Positions 34,105 through 35,139 of a stretch of DNA of 35,139 nucleotides are shown piece by piece. The notes beneath the pieces are model-generated. The model worked only from the letters and a program-made list of their open reading frames with translations. It ran no database searches and was not told the DNA's origin. A program made the translations under genes and the position numbers. The DNA is from Gemmatimonadota bacterium (GTDB lineage: Bacteria; Gemmatimonadota; Gemmatimonadetes; Palauibacterales; Palauibacteraceae), in contig JAJDUL010000005.1 in the NCBI GenBank assembly GCA_022826685.1, positions 1-35,139 on the forward strand. The letters run 5' to 3'. Within the stretch, counting starts at the first letter, position 1. The number at the start of each line of letters is the position of its first letter.

Positions 34105-35106
34105 TCAGTCGTCGGCCAGGTAGCGCCCGGCCATCTCCACGAGTTCGGGGGCGCCGAGGAAGGTCGGCACGCGGTGGTGCAGCCCCTCGGGCTCGATGTC
34201 GAGGATGCGCTGCCGGCCATCGGTGGCCCGGCCGCCCGCCTGCTCGCAGATCATCGCCATGGGTGCGACCTCGTACAGCAGGCGCAGCTTCCCCTCGGGC
34301 TTCGCGACGGTCCCCGGGTACATGAAGATCCCCCCGCGCAGGAGCGTGCGGTGGAAGTCCGCGACCATGGACCCGACGTAGCGCGCGGAGAACGACGGCG
34401 CGTCGGGGGGAGGCTGCCGGAACCGCTCCACGAGCCGCTGCTGACCCGGCGTCCACTTGTCGAAGTAGGCCTCGTTGATGCTGTAGATGTTCTTGCCGGG
34501 CGAGGGAATGCGCAGGTTCCGGTACGAGAGGAGGAACTCGCCGATCCCCGGGTCGAGCGTGAAGCCGTGGACGCCCGCCCCGGTCGTGAAGACGAGCATC
34601 GTGGAAGAGCCGTACAGGACGTATCCCGCCGCGACCTGTTCGGATCCCGGCTGAAGCAGGTCGCGCTTCCGCACCTTGCGTCCCTCGCTCCGCTTGCGGT
34701 AGACGGAGAAGATCGTCCCCACGGAGATGTTCACGTCGATGTTCGAACTCCCGTCGAGCGGGTCGAAGGCGATGATGTACGGTCCGGCGTCCCGGGTCTC
34801 GGGAACGTGAACGAACCCCTCCTCTTCCTCCGACACCATGCCGCTGAGGCTGCCGCAGCGCCTGAGCAGGTTCAGGAGGACGTCGTTCGCGTAATCGTCC
34901 AGCTTCTGCACTTCCTCGCCGTGCACGTTCGTGCTCCCGATCACGCCGAGGATGTCGATGAGGCCCGCGCGATTCACGGCCGCGGAGATGACCTTCGCGG
35001 CGAGGCTGATCTGGAGCAGGATGTCGGTGAGCGCGCCCGTGGCCTGAGGGTATTCGCGCTCCTGCTCGGCGATGAAATGCTCGACGGTGAGGATGGATCC
35101 GGTCAA
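34105..35106 (-). CDS. fbp: Class 1 fructose-1,6-bisphosphatase
   Basis: 333 residues, usual for class 1 FBPase. It makes fructose 6-phosphate in gluconeogenesis. The metal/active-site signature FDPLDGSSNIDVN is at about 114-126, after the acidic EEEEG loop near 93-97. The C-terminus holds GGIFMYPGT, KLRLLYEVAPMAMICEQAGG and ATDGRQRILDIEP. The start is taken as TTG at 35106, with GGAG 5 bases upstream; no ATG or GTG precedes it in frame within the window. The first internal Met is far inside the conserved region. It converges with the TonB receptor gene across the hairpin. Confidence 0.96.
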   Translation of the reverse strand: MTGSILTVEHFIAEQEREYPQATGALTDILLQISLAAKVISAAVNRAGLIDILGVIGSTNVHGEEVQKLDDYANDVLLNLLRRCGSLSGMVSEEEEGFVHVPETRDAGPYIIAFDPLDGSSNIDVNISVGTIFSVYRKRSEGRKVRKRDLLQPGSEQVAAGYVLYGSSTMLVFTTGAGVHGFTLDPGIGEFLLSYRNLRIPSPGKNIYSINEAYFDKWTPGQQRLVERFRQPPPDAPSFSARYVGSMVADFHRTLLRGGIFMYPGTVAKPEGKLRLLYEVAPMAMICEQAGGRATDGRQRILDIEPEGLHHRVPTFLGAPELVEMAGRYLADD

Positions 35107-35139
35107 GTTGGCTCCGCGGAAATCGGGGGGGGGTGGGCT

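Overview
This 35 kb window comes from a high-GC bacterial chromosome with strong G/C preference at third codon positions and dense, overlapping operons. The gene content is: a TonB-dependent receptor with a carboxypeptidase-regulatory-like N-terminus, a secreted S9 peptidase, a choice-of-anchor-B/LVIVD protein, MacA/MacB-type efflux proteins, two-PDZ HtrA, a B. subtilis-type PurF and scattered trp genes. This suggests a Gram-negative, heterotrophic lineage such as Gemmatimonadota. That assignment is inference from gene content; there is no rRNA to confirm it.

Left part (1-12.5 kb, minus strand). The window opens inside a CDGSH iron-sulfur protein gene. Then, read right to left, comes one tightly packed string: trpC-trpF-trpB, an AhpD-like peroxidase-related gene, a VOC/glyoxalase-like gene, an amino-acid-type ABC binding lipoprotein, arginase, a small membrane protein, a secreted S9 peptidase, trpA and a choice-of-anchor-B protein. 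Many junctions are ATGA/GTGA overlaps. The standout is the AhpD-like gene (9297-9842). Its reading frame is interrupted exactly at the second cysteine of the CxxC redox motif by a TGA codon, giving CxxU. The frame continues intact for another 108 codons. A perfect hairpin begins 10 bases after the TGA, with an AGGGT loop, and lies in a patch of abnormal third-codon-position composition. I read it as a selenocysteine-containing AhpD-family oxidoreductase cotranscribed with tryptophan genes.

Middle (12.5-14.8 kb). lexA is on the plus strand, divergent from trpC. Beyond it is an accessory patch: a gene for a degenerate receiver plus AraC-like HTH regulator enclosed by about 50 bp inverted repeats, then two 72 bp direct repeats (70/72 identical). 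Each of these is built of three 20 bp units resembling IS21-type transposon ends, and they bracket a possible 39-residue membrane peptide. The patch and lexA separate trpD (14840-15853) from trpCFB. trpE and trpG are not in the window.

Right part (15.9-35.1 kb). On the plus strand are truA, a membrane-anchored HtrA/DegP-like protease, and a purine operon purB-purC-purS-purQ-purL-purF, with four-base overlaps from purC onward except at purS-purQ. The operon runs directly into an exported UshA-like 5'-nucleotidase. Then come a MacA-like adaptor with two MacB/FtsX-type permeases but no ATPase gene, and a large TonB-dependent receptor. The receptor converges on class 1 fructose-1,6-bisphosphatase (minus strand) across a strong hairpin terminator. 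I found no tRNA, rRNA, CRISPR array or intact transposase gene.
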